The notes under the pieces: generated by a model
Databases searched by the model: none
What the model was told of the DNA's origin: nothing
Seen by the model: only the letters and a program-made list of their open reading frames with translations
Part shown: piece by piece, positions 35,229-52,232 of the stretch
How positions within the stretch are numbered: the stretch's first letter is position 1
How the letters are laid out: each line of letters opens with the position of its first letter
Origin: Chromatiaceae bacterium
GTDB lineage: Bacteria > Pseudomonadota > Gammaproteobacteria > Chromatiales > Chromatiaceae
NCBI GenBank assembly: GCA_024235395.1
Contig: JACKMK010000003.1
Coordinates: 62,001 to 126,000 of the forward strand
Direction of reading: 5' to 3'
Length of the DNA stretch: 64,000 nucleotides
Translations under genes and position numbers: made by a program

Positions 35229-36494
35229 TCAGCCGACGGCGCTGTCGCCGAGTACCGCCTGGTCGGTGCGCTCGACCGCCACGGCGGCCTGGTAGCAACC
35301 CGCCAGGTCGGCAGACACGAGTGCGACGATCGCCGCGTCGAGCCTCCCCTGGGCGACGAAACCGTGCAACGCCTCGACGATCTGGTCGGGCGAAAGCGGG
35401 CCTCGATAGGGTCGGCGCTGCGCCAGCGCCTGAAATACGTCCGCGACAGCGATGATGCGTGCCTCGAGGCTCAAGGCCCCACCACTGCGACCAAACGGAT
35501 ATCCCTTTCCGGTCGGGGTCTCGTGATGGTAGGCGGCCCACAGCGCGATATCGGAAAGGCCTTCGATGCGACGCAGTACCTGGTAGGTCTCGAAGCTGTG
35601 ACGGTGCATCGTGCGCCGTTCCGCGTCGGTCAGCGCACCGTTCTTCTCGAGCAGTTCATCCGGGATGCGCAGCTTGCCGATGTCGTGCAGCAGCCCGGCG
35701 ATCTCGACCTTTTCGACCTGCAAAGGCGTGAGTGCGGTCTTTTGCGCGAGATACCGCGCCAGCTTCGCGACCCCAAGCGAATGGCGCGCGGTGAACTCGC
35801 TCTTGGCATCGACCACGTGCGCAAACAATGCTGCGAGCTGCTTGACCTCGAGCAACGACAGTTCGCGCGAATCCGCGCGTCGCTCCATGTCGAACACGAA
35901 ACGTTCGAGGTGAGGCGGCTCGAGCATCATCCAGAACGCCTCCGATGCCGAGACGTCGAGGAACAGGTCGACCAGGTCGGGCACGAACAGGGTTCCGGCA
36001 TTGCGCTTTACCCAGTCCCGTATCGGGTCGATCTGCTCGAGCAGGTCGACCGAGTAATGCGCCGCTGCCAGCGCGTCGACGCGGTCGACCAGAAAGATCA
36101 GATTGGCCTCGCGGCGTGCGGCCGGGTCGACCCCGTCCAACCGTTCCAGGCGATCCCACGGGGTATGGTGGTAGCGCACCACCTCGGCATAGTCGGCGAG
36201 CGGCGGAAAACCACGCAGCAACCCGGCCCCTTCCGCGGCGTGACCCTCCGCGCCCTGCCACTGGATCTCGGTGACCAGATGGGCGTGTTCGCGGCTCGAT
36301 GAAACGCCGCAGTCGTGCAACAGGCCGATACCGAACAGGCGTTCGCGCCCGCCCTTCGCGAGGCCCTCGCCCTCCGCGCACTTGAACGCCATGTAGCCGA
36401 CGCGTTTGCCATGCGCGACCTCGTCGATCCCCACCAGGTCGAGCGCGTCGGCCAGCGCGAGAACGACCTGCACGAGATCGATCTTGAATTCCAT
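35229..36494 (-). CDS. HD-GYP domain cyclic-di-GMP phosphodiesterase
   Basis: 421 residues from ATG 36494 (MEFKIDLVQVVLALADAL); a start 42 bases upstream is less likely. The N-terminal half contains an HD-like region (VAHGKRVGYMAF, FGIGLLHDCG); the C-terminal half is a full HD-GYP domain. It has HSLGVAKLARYLA, the metal pair in AGLLHDIGKLRIP, HRHSFETYQVL and the GYP motif in HHETPTGKGYPFG. It should hydrolyse c-di-GMP. The double-HD architecture, with one complete and one partial domain, is seen in a subset of these proteins. No receiver or membrane segment is present. Read in the same direction as the slipin/NfeD pair but separated by about 120 bases. Confidence 0.9.
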   Translation of the reverse strand: MEFKIDLVQVVLALADALDLVGIDEVAHGKRVGYMAFKCAEGEGLAKGGRERLFGIGLLHDCGVSSSREHAHLVTEIQWQGAEGHAAEGAGLLRGFPPLADYAEVVRYHHTPWDRLERLDGVDPAARREANLIFLVDRVDALAAAHYSVDLLEQIDPIRDWVKRNAGTLFVPDLVDLFLDVSASEAFWMMLEPPHLERFVFDMERRADSRELSLLEVKQLAALFAHVVDAKSEFTARHSLGVAKLARYLAQKTALTPLQVEKVEIAGLLHDIGKLRIPDELLEKNGALTDAERRTMHRHSFETYQVLRRIEGLSDIALWAAYHHETPTGKGYPFGRSGGALSLEARIIAVADVFQALAQRRPYRGPLSPDQIVEALHGFVAQGRLDAAIVALVSADLAGCYQAAVAVERTDQAVLGDSAVG

Positions 36495-36594
36495 AAACAA
36501 CGGTGTCCGGGTGTCCCGCCAGAAACAGCGACACACGCCTGTAATACTTTAGATTACCCAGGGAGGTCGCGAGCCGGTCTGCGCGGCGCGCCGG

Positions 36595-37434
36595 CTAGCG
36601 TGCGTCGTCGCCGGCGCGTGGTACCGCGACCACCCGGAAACCGAGCACCGAGTACCGCTGTTCCGGATCGTCGGCAGTGCGGTAGCCTGGTCGCACCAGG
36701 TGACGCGGACAGTGGTAGGAACCGCCGCGACGAACGCGCCGCTCGCCCAGTTCGGGACCTTGCGGATCCGGCGCACTGCCCGGCGCCGCGGCGCGCCGCG
36801 CATAGGTGTCGCGGGCATAACGGTCGGCGACCCATTCCCAGGCATTGCCGAGCATGTCGTAGAGACCGAACGCGTTGGCCCGCTTCCCGGCGACCGGGTG
36901 CGGTAAGTCACCCGAATTGTCGATGTACCAGGCGTGTTCCCCGAGTTGCGCCAGTGGCATCGGCCTCAACCCGTCGCTCCCGGCACGCGCGGCATATTCC
37001 CACTCGGCCTCGGTCGGCAGACGGTAGCGGTAGGCGCGATCGAGCAGACCGAGTTCCTCGGTGAAACGCTGTGCCATGAACCAGTTCACGCCGACCACCG
37101 GCAGCTCCGCCCAGTCGTCACGCTGCCAATGCGACGGCGGTCCTGGACGATTCTGCATGACCGCGAGCCATTGCCGCTGGGTGACTTCCGTCTGGCCCAT
37201 CAGCGTCGGTTTGGACAGGGTCACACGGTGCGCCGGCCCCTCATCGGCGATGTCGGCATCGGCCGGGTCGGGAAAATCCGCGCGCGCCTCGGCGAGATCG
37301 ACGGAACCCATCCAGAACGTCGCGGCCGGCAACTCGACGAAGCGCATCCCGAACGCGTTCTCGACCACCGGCGCCGCCAGGGTGGTCAAGGGGCAGATGA
37401 TCGAGACCGCCAACAGCGCAACAGGTAGTCGCAT
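36595..37434 (-). CDS. Exported SUMF1 (formylglycine-generating enzyme-like) domain protein
   Basis: 279 residues from ATG 37434, with GGAGG six to nine bases upstream, and a signal peptide MRLPVALLAVSIICPLTTLA. The mature protein is a complete SUMF1 fold: FGMRFVELPAATFWMGS, MGQTEVTQRQWLAVM, YRLPTEAEWEYAARAG, FGLYDMLGNAWEWVADRY and RRGGSYHCPRHLVRPGYR. True formylglycine-generating enzymes need two Cys in the last motif (CxxxxC); here the second is Val, so it is probably not catalytic and may act as a binding module. A periplasmic SUMF1 protein of this type, TagR, signals to kinase PpkA in some type VI secretion systems; similarity in layout only. Confidence 0.88.
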   Translation of the reverse strand: MRLPVALLAVSIICPLTTLAAPVVENAFGMRFVELPAATFWMGSVDLAEARADFPDPADADIADEGPAHRVTLSKPTLMGQTEVTQRQWLAVMQNRPGPPSHWQRDDWAELPVVGVNWFMAQRFTEELGLLDRAYRYRLPTEAEWEYAARAGSDGLRPMPLAQLGEHAWYIDNSGDLPHPVAGKRANAFGLYDMLGNAWEWVADRYARDTYARRAAAPGSAPDPQGPELGERRVRRGGSYHCPRHLVRPGYRTADDPEQRYSVLGFRVVAVPRAGDDAR

Positions 37435-37569
37435 GATCGGACACCTCCACCTCCTCAGCGTAGTGCATCGGGAAGACCGACAACCCCACTGGCATCCCGG
37501 ATTCGCGGTTGCTGTGCGGTTCCGCCGACCGGGGTAAGCTAGCGACCTCGAACGCACCGGGAACCGGAT

Positions 37570-37812
37570 ATGTCGCGTCACCCCGCTCAAAAATTCGCCT
37601 TTGCGGTCGCCCTGCTTTGCTATCTCGGCGCGGCCGGCTGCCTGGTGGCGGCCTTCCTGTATGAAAGCGATGCCCAGGGCGACCCGGTACGCGCCTCGCT
37701 GATGGCCGCCGTCGTGTTTTTCGTCGGCTGTGGCGTGGTGCTGCAGGTCATAGGTACGGCACGGCTGCGCGGCATACTGTCCGGCAGCAGCGACAACCCG
37801 CACGACGATTGA
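37570..37812 (+). CDS. Small two-helix membrane protein, unknown
   Basis: 80 residues with two hydrophobic helices (FAFAVALLCYLGAAGCLVAAFLY and ASLMAAVVFFVGCGVVLQVIG) and a charged tail. No family recognised. The frame has gene-like codon use and lies alone between the SUMF1-domain gene (divergent) and metH (convergent). Confidence 0.6.
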   Translation: MSRHPAQKFAFAVALLCYLGAAGCLVAAFLYESDAQGDPVRASLMAAVVFFVGCGVVLQVIGTARLRGILSGSSDNPHDD

Positions 37813-37842
37813 CGAGACCGGCCGCTTCGGCGGCGACTGCTG

Positions 37843-41541
<3,699 letters not shown>

Positions 41542-41635
41542 GACGGTCGGGTTCAGTTGACGAAGGCGTGCAGTATACAGGCCACCGTGACGCGCCGCCG
41601 CGCTAGCCGCGGCAGTCGGGAAAAAGCAAATAAAT

Positions 41636-41681
41636 CCCGGCGCCCGACGCATAAGCAGCTTTGAGGACACCTGCTGCCGGG
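41636..41681. other. Hairpin in the metH / SCP2-gene intergenic region
   Basis: Outer arms CCCGGC/GCCGGG with inner AGCAG/CTGCT. On the minus strand it is followed by an A/T-rich run ending in TTTTT, so it could end or attenuate leftward transcription ahead of metH. A TATACT -10-like box for metH lies nearer the gene at 41572-41577. Confidence 0.35.
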
Positions 41682-41749
41682 CCTGTGATTAGATTGCGCC
41701 GGTTCCAACGGTTGGGACCGCTGTGCAATTACCTGAGGAGGCAATCAGA

Positions 41750-42154
41750 ATGGCAGAACTCTTTTCCGCAGACTGGATGAACAGCCTTAAAGAAGCGTGG
41801 AATGCGGACCCCGAGGTCAAGGGCCGCCTGTCCGAGATCGGTTTCAATTCCGTCATCACCTGCGGATTCAAGAACGAAGACCAGCCGCGTGGCGTGTTCG
41901 TCGTAGAGAACGGCGAGTGCGTACGAGCCGGTGACTACGACGGCACCAAGCCCGACTGGGACATGCGTGCCGATCGCGACAACTGGATGAAGTGGGCCTC
42001 CGACGGCATCGGGATGGCCGGCCTCGGTACCGCATTTGCGATGGGCAAGCTCAAGTTCCTGAGTGGCGATTTCAAGAGCATGATCAAGGATCCGCGCATG
42101 GCCGGTCCGTTCGTCAAGAGCTTCGCACTGATGAAGCAGATCGATACCGACTGA
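41750..42154 (+). CDS. SCP2 sterol-binding-like domain protein
   Basis: 134 residues starting MAELFSADWMNSLKEAWNADPEV, eight bases after a strong GAGGAGG. The pattern FSADWMNSLKEAWN...GVFVVENGECVRAG...DNWMKWASDG...LKFLSGDFKSMIKDPRMAGPF resembles the single-domain SCP2-like proteins that bind lipids or acyl chains. No signal sequence, so cytoplasmic. Monocistronic: divergent from metH and followed by a strong terminator. The ligand cannot be inferred. Confidence 0.75.
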   Translation: MAELFSADWMNSLKEAWNADPEVKGRLSEIGFNSVITCGFKNEDQPRGVFVVENGECVRAGDYDGTKPDWDMRADRDNWMKWASDGIGMAGLGTAFAMGKLKFLSGDFKSMIKDPRMAGPFVKSFALMKQIDTD

Positions 42155-42192
42155 GACCGCGCTACGCCGCACCGCTGGATCGGTGACCACAA

Positions 42193-42217
42193 ACCCCGAC
42201 CGTCGGTCGGGGTTTTT
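42193..42217 (+). terminator. Intrinsic terminator after the SCP2-like gene
   Basis: ACCCCGACC and GGTCGGGGT form a nine-base stem with a GTC loop followed by TTTTT. It is 38 bases after the stop codon. Confidence 0.88.
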
Positions 42218-42296
42218 CATTTGCACCCCCCCGGCTGAGCACTTGGGGGCGGCTTTCTACCTCGTCGTTGTTTCTGGCCCGGGGACCTGTCGGGCT

Positions 42297-46918
<4,622 letters not shown>

Positions 46919-46919
<1 letters not shown>

Positions 46920-48136
46920 CAGAACACGAAGTCCAGGCTGAGGGTGAACAGCCAGTCACTGTCGGGGTGGGCGAAGTCGTAGTCGGGACCATGGTTGGTC
47001 AGCAGTCCCCAGCTGTCGTCGTCGGGCTTGACCCAGTCGGCCTGAAACTTCAGCGTCGCCTGCCGCCCGAGCTCGCGCGACAATCCGAGGGACACGCTCT
47101 CGCTGTCCCACTTCGATGTGGCCAGGAAGCCCTCCACCGCGGCCTCGATCTGCGGACCGAACATCGCCGCGCGGCTGTCGGTGTCATCGCCATTGGTCCA
47201 GCGCCGACCGAGCGTGAAATACGGCATCCAGGGACCGAAACGCCGGCCGACGGTCACGTAGGCACCGAACTGGTCGCGCAGGCCGCGTTCGATCGCGCGG
47301 TAACCGAACTCGCCCATCAGCAGCCAGTCGTTGCGTTCGTGGCTGGCACCGAACGTCAGCAGATGCGTGCGCACATCCTTCACGGACATATCGTCGGCGA
47401 TGTCCTGCCCGACCGGACCGAGACTGTTGAGCAGGTCGTGAAACGCATCGAGCTGCGCCTGGTGCACAGTCATGTTTCCAAAGGCATACCCGGCCTTGAA
47501 CTGGGTACCACCGCGGCGCAACAGCAGGTGTCCGAACACGGCCTCGGACTCGACCTCACCGGTATCGCCGATGCTCGGCACCGGGTACTCGAAATCGGAC
47601 TGCGCGACACCGAGGTGCCACTCGCCGGTCCAGGTGCCGAACGGGCTGACGTGCAGGACGTCGACGCCGTCCTGGACGAACACCGGCAGCATCCCGTAGA
47701 CCTCCAGCGGCGGCCGCACCCAGGGCAGCGCATAACGCACCCGGCGGTCCTCCGCGTGCAGGAACGAAGCGCTCGGCATGCGTCCGACACGCACCGTTGT
47801 CGTCGCCGACGGATGCCAGCGCAGCTGCGCGACCGAGACCCGCGGATCGAAATCGCCGTCGACGTTGCGCTCGGCGAGTAGCTGCACGCCGGCGTCGAAG
47901 GTCTCGGAGAGGTCGACGTCGAGCTGCACACCGAGCATCGAGTCGAGTCCGCTGTCGCAGTCGCGTGTGCGCCCCGGTCCCTCCGGCTGATCGTTGTTCA
48001 CGAAATCCGCGGCCTCGCTGCCGAAACACGACAGACTGGCGGTCCCAAACCCGGCGAATCGGGCGTCCAACGCCATGGCAGGTGTCGCGAGGACAATACC
48101 CAGCAGGGTTGTCAATAGACGAATCGCATGCCTCAT
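46919..48136 (-). CDS. Porin-like outer-membrane beta-barrel protein
   Basis: 405 residues with a signal peptide (IRLLTTLLGIVLATPAMA) and alternating beta strands throughout, ending in the aromatic C-terminal signature LFTLSLDFVF that marks outer-membrane insertion. VSVAQLRWHPSATTTVRVGRMPSASFL and FGYRAIERGLRDQFGAYVTVGRRFGPWMPYFTLGRRW are typical of porin/DcaP-like families. It may be a channel or a receptor. It is coupled on both sides: ATGA overlap with the binding-protein gene before it and TGATG with the kinase after it, which implies a common signal or ligand. Confidence 0.8.
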
Positions 48137-48552
48137 TCGCCTTTCTCCGTGTCCAGTTGGAGCAACAACACCGCACCGTCCGGCAGCTCACCGGCGGGCA
48201 GGTAGGTCACGGCCTTCGGGTCTTCGGCGAGCCGCTGCAAAACGCTGTCCGTGTCGAGCATGGCCGGCGGCCTGCCGCGGCCGGTGAACACCCGTTTCGC
48301 CCAGTACGCGCGTACGCTTGCCGGAGACATACCGCTGACCCCGCGGTAGAAGCGCTCGCGCAACGCCGGGTCCTGGCGGTCGAGCGGCTTGAGGCCGACA
48401 GTGTTCTCCGTGGGATTGAGGAACAGCTCGGCGACCTGCTGCCGGCTGAGGGGTCCGATCCGTGCGTCCCCGGCACCGACCACCCAGATGCCGCCGGACG
48501 CACCGACCGCCTGCGCGAGGCACAACACCAATCCGCCGACCATCCGCCTCAC
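48133..48552 (-). CDS. Short periplasmic substrate-binding-like protein (PstS-related)
   Basis: 139 residues from GTG 48552 (RRMVGGLVLCLAQAVGA signal); ATG 48543 is the alternative and shortens the signal by three residues. The mature part GPLSRQQVAELFLNPTENTVGLKPLDRQDPALRERFYRGVSGMSPASVRAYWAKRVFTGRGRPP follows the pattern of single-lobe PBP-like proteins annotated as phosphate ABC substrate-binding. It lacks the size of true PstS (over 300 residues) and no ABC permease or ATPase is near. It is the first gene of the binding protein/porin/kinase operon, so it may present a ligand to the kinase. Confidence 0.8.
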   Translation of the reverse strand: MRRMVGGLVLCLAQAVGASGGIWVVGAGDARIGPLSRQQVAELFLNPTENTVGLKPLDRQDPALRERFYRGVSGMSPASVRAYWAKRVFTGRGRPPAMLDTDSVLQRLAEDPKAVTYLPAGELPDGAVLLLQLDTEKGE

Positions 48553-48748
48553 CGGTCTGCCCGACCTTCGCCCACGCGGCAGCGCGCACCGCTCTTGCGC
48601 TGCGCGATCCGCGCACAAAGCGAATTTGATTCCCCAGGTTGATCCATCATTCTTTTCGGATTGTCGCCGTGATGGATATGTCGACCGACGCCGGTCAAGA
48701 TTGAGCTGCGTGCGTCCGGGTGACGGAGGTTCGCCCCGGCGAGTGGAT

Positions 48749-49348
48749 TCAGTCGATCCAGGGGTTGGCGTTACCCTGCACGTCCGCGATACGGCGATTG
48801 CGCCGGCGCTCTGCGGCATCCGGTGGGTCGGCGCGGTGCCATTCGAGCAGCTGGCGCCGCTGGCGCTCGAACAGCTTGAGATCATAACGATCGGCCATGT
48901 ACAACATCGCACGCGCGATGTCGCCACGCACGGCGGGACGCGGCTCGACCGCCCGCGCGCGGTAATCGATCTCGAAATCGCAGTGGCGTTCGACCCAGTG
49001 CTCGCCGCGGATCTCGCGATAGGGATAGGAACCGCGCGCCTTGTTGAGATCCTTTCTTGCCGGGTACATGTTGTGCATGTCCGATTCGATCTCGTTGAAA
49101 CGGCGACTGTTTCTTCGACAGGCGTCGCGGTCGCCGCAACCCAGTGTCTTGGTTACCCAGCTCATCGGGAACACGTGTTCGATGTTGTAACTTCGGTCGC
49201 GCGCTGCAAATCGCTCTCCGCAGTACAATCCCTCCCCGCCGTCCGGATACAGGGTGCGCCAGAAAACCGGGATCGTATCCAGATAGCCGTGCGGTGCCGC
49301 CGCGGCGACCACCGGCAAAAACATTAGGCCAAATATGACGCGCTTCAC
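48749..49348 (-). CDS. Secreted endonuclease I family DNase
   Basis: 199 residues with a signal peptide MKRVIFGLMFLPVVAAA and the endonuclease I (EndA/Vvn-type beta-beta-alpha-metal) core. The core has YNIEHVFPMSWVTK with the catalytic His, four cysteines (YCGE, GCGDRDAC, RHCDFE) and NEIESDMHNMYPARKDLNKARGSYPYREI with the metal-binding Asn. It is a periplasmic or secreted nonspecific nuclease that degrades extracellular DNA. The four Cys fit the disulfides of the family. Monocistronic, divergent from the Sel1-like gene. Confidence 0.92.
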   Translation of the reverse strand: MKRVIFGLMFLPVVAAAAPHGYLDTIPVFWRTLYPDGGEGLYCGERFAARDRSYNIEHVFPMSWVTKTLGCGDRDACRRNSRRFNEIESDMHNMYPARKDLNKARGSYPYREIRGEHWVERHCDFEIDYRARAVEPRPAVRGDIARAMLYMADRYDLKLFERQRRQLLEWHRADPPDAAERRRNRRIADVQGNANPWID

Positions 49349-49410
49349 GCCGGCTCCTTTTCTGTCGACACCGAGTCCGGGATAATCCCCCTACCGAAAG
49401 CAAAGATAAA

Positions 49411-50070
49411 GTGAGTGCCACGCAAATGGATGAGCCCCTGGTCGAGACCGAGCTGGCCGACAGCGAGCCGTCACACCGCTCGGGCCCCTGGAAACTGATC
49501 GCACTGGTCGCCGTGGCGACTGCCATCGGCGTTTGGCTGGTGCCGGGCGATGCGCCCGAGGATGCGCCTTCGGTCGCCCAGGCCCCACCGGCAGCGCCGA
49601 GCCTGCTGCAACCGGTGGCACCGCCGATCGTCAGCGACCCGAGCATCGAACTCGAGCCGACCGCGGCCGGACCGCGGGTCGGCCGCCCGGGTTCGCGGGC
49701 GCGTTCGCTGATCACCCAGATGCGCAGCCGGGGTGCGGTCGATCTGGCAGAGGTCTACGACGCGGCCCAACAGGCCCAGGCGGACGGAGAGTTGGCGGAC
49801 GCCTATATGCTGTATTTCTTCGCCGCGCGCGAAGGGCACGCCGACGCGGCGCTCGCACTGGCCACCCAGGCCGATCCCTATACCCGGGATCCGGAGAACA
49901 GCGTATTCGAGGCCGCCGACCTGACCCAGGCCCACAAGTGGTATCAGGTCGCCGCCCAGAACGGCAGCCGCGAGGCGGCCCAGCAATTGGCCGCGATGCG
50001 CAGCCGGGTCGAGGAACTGGCGGCCGATGGTGACGTCCAGGCGCAGCGGATCGCCCTGCTGTGGCAATGA
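49411..50070 (+). CDS. Membrane-anchored Sel1-like repeat protein
   Basis: 219 residues from GTG 49411; ATG 49426 (MDEPLVETELADSEPS) is also possible. The N-terminal cytoplasmic tail is acidic, followed by one membrane helix (WKLIALVAVATAIGVWLV), a Pro/Ala-rich periplasmic linker and a C-terminal helical repeat region. The repeats DLAEVYDAAQQAQADGELADAYMLYFFAAREGH and LTQAHKWYQVAAQNGSREAAQQLAAM resemble Sel1/TPR. It is a likely scaffold for the vWA protein encoded next, with which it overlaps by four bases (ATGA). First gene of the vWA/ABC cluster. Confidence 0.72.
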   Translation: MSATQMDEPLVETELADSEPSHRSGPWKLIALVAVATAIGVWLVPGDAPEDAPSVAQAPPAAPSLLQPVAPPIVSDPSIELEPTAAGPRVGRPGSRARSLITQMRSRGAVDLAEVYDAAQQAQADGELADAYMLYFFAAREGHADAALALATQADPYTRDPENSVFEAADLTQAHKWYQVAAQNGSREAAQQLAAMRSRVEELAADGDVQAQRIALLWQ

Positions 50071-52094
50071 AGCTGCGCACAGCCGCGGCAGCGCCGGTCG
50101 CGCTGCTGCTGGCGCTCATGGTCACGGTATCGGGAGGCGCTCAGGCCGCCGATCAGCCGTTGCTGATGCCCGGAAAACAAGCGCTCTACCAGCGTGTCCT
50201 GTCGATCCCCGGTGCCAGCCTGCAGCAACAGGCCGGACAGGGAGCAGGGGAAGAGGTGACGCCGTTCACCGCCTACTATGTCTACGCGCGCAAGACCGGC
50301 AATGATGGCGAATGGCTGCAGGTCGGGACCGACCGGCACGGCGGGACCATCGGCTGGGTCAAGGCCCAGGACACACTCAGCTGGGCGCAGGGCCTTACGG
50401 TTGCGTTCCGCGACCCGACAGGGCACGACCGCGCACTGTTGTTCAGTGATGCCGCGACCGCGCGCGAACTCGCGAAGACCCGCGATCTGACACGCTATGA
50501 CGCCTTGTACAAGGCGGCCGTCGCCGGCGAATCGCCCGAGGACTCGCCCGTGGTCGCGATCCAGCCACCGGGCAAGCTGGACATCCGCGAGAATTTCTAT
50601 CTGGTGCCGATCCTGCAGCACGAAGACCTGTATCTGGGCAGCGAACAGGCGCGACTGCTCGAGGTATCGAGCGTGCCGCTGGACAGCGACAAACCACTGC
50701 CGCCACCCGAACCCCCGCCGGTGACCCCTGCTGCCGAGCCGGCCAAACCCAGCGCCGCGCCACAGGCCGCCGAGGACAGCGCCTACCGCGCCGGGCTGGT
50801 GTTCGCGATCGACGCGACCCTGTCGATGGATCCATACATCGCCCGCACCCGCGAGGCCGTGATGAAGATTTACGACGCGCTGGGAGATGCCGGCCTGCTG
50901 GGCAACGTCAATTTCGGCCTGGTCGCGTTTCGCGACTCGCCGCAGGCCGTGCCGGAGCTCGAATACCTCGCCCGCACCTACGTGGATCTCGATCAGGGGC
51001 GCAATCCCGGCACCTTCGTCGCCAACGTCAACGATCTCAGCGCCGCCAAGGTATCGAGCAAGGATTTCATCGAAGATGCGTTCGCCGGCGTCAAGAAAGC
51101 GCTCGACGACATGGATTGGTCGACGCATGCGGCGCGCTACCTGGTCCTGGTCACGGATGCCGGACCGCGCCTGCCGGACGATCCGCTGTCCAGCACCGGG
51201 CTCGATGCGCAGGCCTTGCGCCAGCTGGCGCGCGAGAAAGGGGTCGCTATCTTCGTGCTGCACCTGCTGACCGAGGCCAACAAGGCCGACCACGCAAGCG
51301 CTGCGGAACAATACCGGGAACTGGCCAAGTTTCCCGGGATCGGCAGCCTGTATTACGCGGTGCCGACCGGTGACGTCCAGGAGTTCGGCCAGGTGCTGGA
51401 CACCCTCGCCGGGCAGATCACGATGCAGGTGCAGATGGCGGCCGGTGCGCAACCGCTACCGCCGCAACCGGCATCGCCACCGCCGAGCGAGAATCCGCGC
51501 CTGGCCGCGTTGCAGAGCAAGGTCGCCAAACTCGGTTATGCACTGCGCATGAAATACCTGCAGCGCGGTGAAGGCGGAAAGATCCCGAGCGTGTTCAATG
51601 CCTGGCTGCTCGATCGCGATATCCGTAACCCGGAACAGCGGACGCTGGACGTGCGCGTGCTGCTCACCCGCGACCAGCTGTCCGACCTGCACGATATCCT
51701 GCGCGGCGTGCTGCAGACCGCCGAGGAAGGCCTGCTGTCACCGCAGAACTTCCTCAACGAGCTGAAGAGCCTCGCCGCCACGATCGCGCGCGACCCGACG
51801 CAGCTCGGCAGCACCACGGCCACGACTGCCGGTGCCGGCAACAGCCTCGCCGACCTTGGCTTCATGCGCGAGTACATCGAAGACCTGCCGTATACCGGCG
51901 AGGTCATGAGCCTGTCGCTCGAAGACTGGGAGACCTGGCCGGCACGCCGCCAGATCGAGTTCCTGCACCACCTGGAAGACAAGATCAGCTACTACCGCGC
52001 GTTGCATGACCACACCGACCTCTGGGTGAGCCTGGACGGCGGCCCGGTCGACGGCGACGCCGTATTCCCGGTGGCACTGGAGATGTTGCCCTGA
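50067..52094 (+). CDS. Exported von Willebrand factor A domain protein, PpkA periplasmic-domain-like
   Basis: 675 residues from ATG 50067 (ATGA overlap with the gene before). Signal peptide MKLRTAAAAPVALLLALMVTVSGGAQA; a first domain (about 30-145: PLLMPGKQALYQRVLSIPGA ... YYVYARK ... GGTIGWVKAQDTLSWAQGLTVAF); a Pro-rich linker near 218-235. The vWA domain follows with MIDAS motif VFAIDATLSMDPY and VLVTDAGPRLPDD, then a C-terminal helical domain of about 220 residues. The layout recalls the extracytoplasmic part of the Ser/Thr kinase PpkA of type VI secretion loci, but no kinase domain is present. It probably binds a protein partner through its metal site. Followed by an ABC ATPase and permease. 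Confidence 0.85.
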   Translation: MKLRTAAAAPVALLLALMVTVSGGAQAADQPLLMPGKQALYQRVLSIPGASLQQQAGQGAGEEVTPFTAYYVYARKTGNDGEWLQVGTDRHGGTIGWVKAQDTLSWAQGLTVAFRDPTGHDRALLFSDAATARELAKTRDLTRYDALYKAAVAGESPEDSPVVAIQPPGKLDIRENFYLVPILQHEDLYLGSEQARLLEVSSVPLDSDKPLPPPEPPPVTPAAEPAKPSAAPQAAEDSAYRAGLVFAIDATLSMDPYIARTREAVMKIYDALGDAGLLGNVNFGLVAFRDSPQAVPELEYLARTYVDLDQGRNPGTFVANVNDLSAAKVSSKDFIEDAFAGVKKALDDMDWSTHAARYLVLVTDAGPRLPDDPLSSTGLDAQALRQLAREKGVAIFVLHLLTEANKADHASAAEQYRELAKFPGIGSLYYAVPTGDVQEFGQVLDTLAGQITMQVQMAAGAQPLPPQPASPPPSENPRLAALQSKVAKLGYALRMKYLQRGEGGKIPSVFNAWLLDRDIRNPEQRTLDVRVLLTRDQLSDLHDILRGVLQTAEEGLLSPQNFLNELKSLAATIARDPTQLGSTTATTAGAGNSLADLGFMREYIEDLPYTGEVMSLSLEDWETWPARRQIEFLHHLEDKISYYRALHDHTDLWVSLDGGPVDGDAVFPVALEMLP

Positions 52095-52232
52095 ACCAAC
52101 CATAGCGCGCGGCCGCGGTCGTGCGCAGTGGCAGCGGGACCGGTCGGCGCACGGCACAAGCCGTGGTCGTGACGTCGCCCGGCGCCACGCCGCACAGTGA
52201 GCGGCCACACCCATGACAACTCAAAGGTACCC

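Noticed and set aside
41542..41749. Cobalamin or SAH riboswitch in front of metH
   Set aside because: The conserved cores (B12 box, SAH-riboswitch pseudoknot) could not be found; only a simple stem is present.
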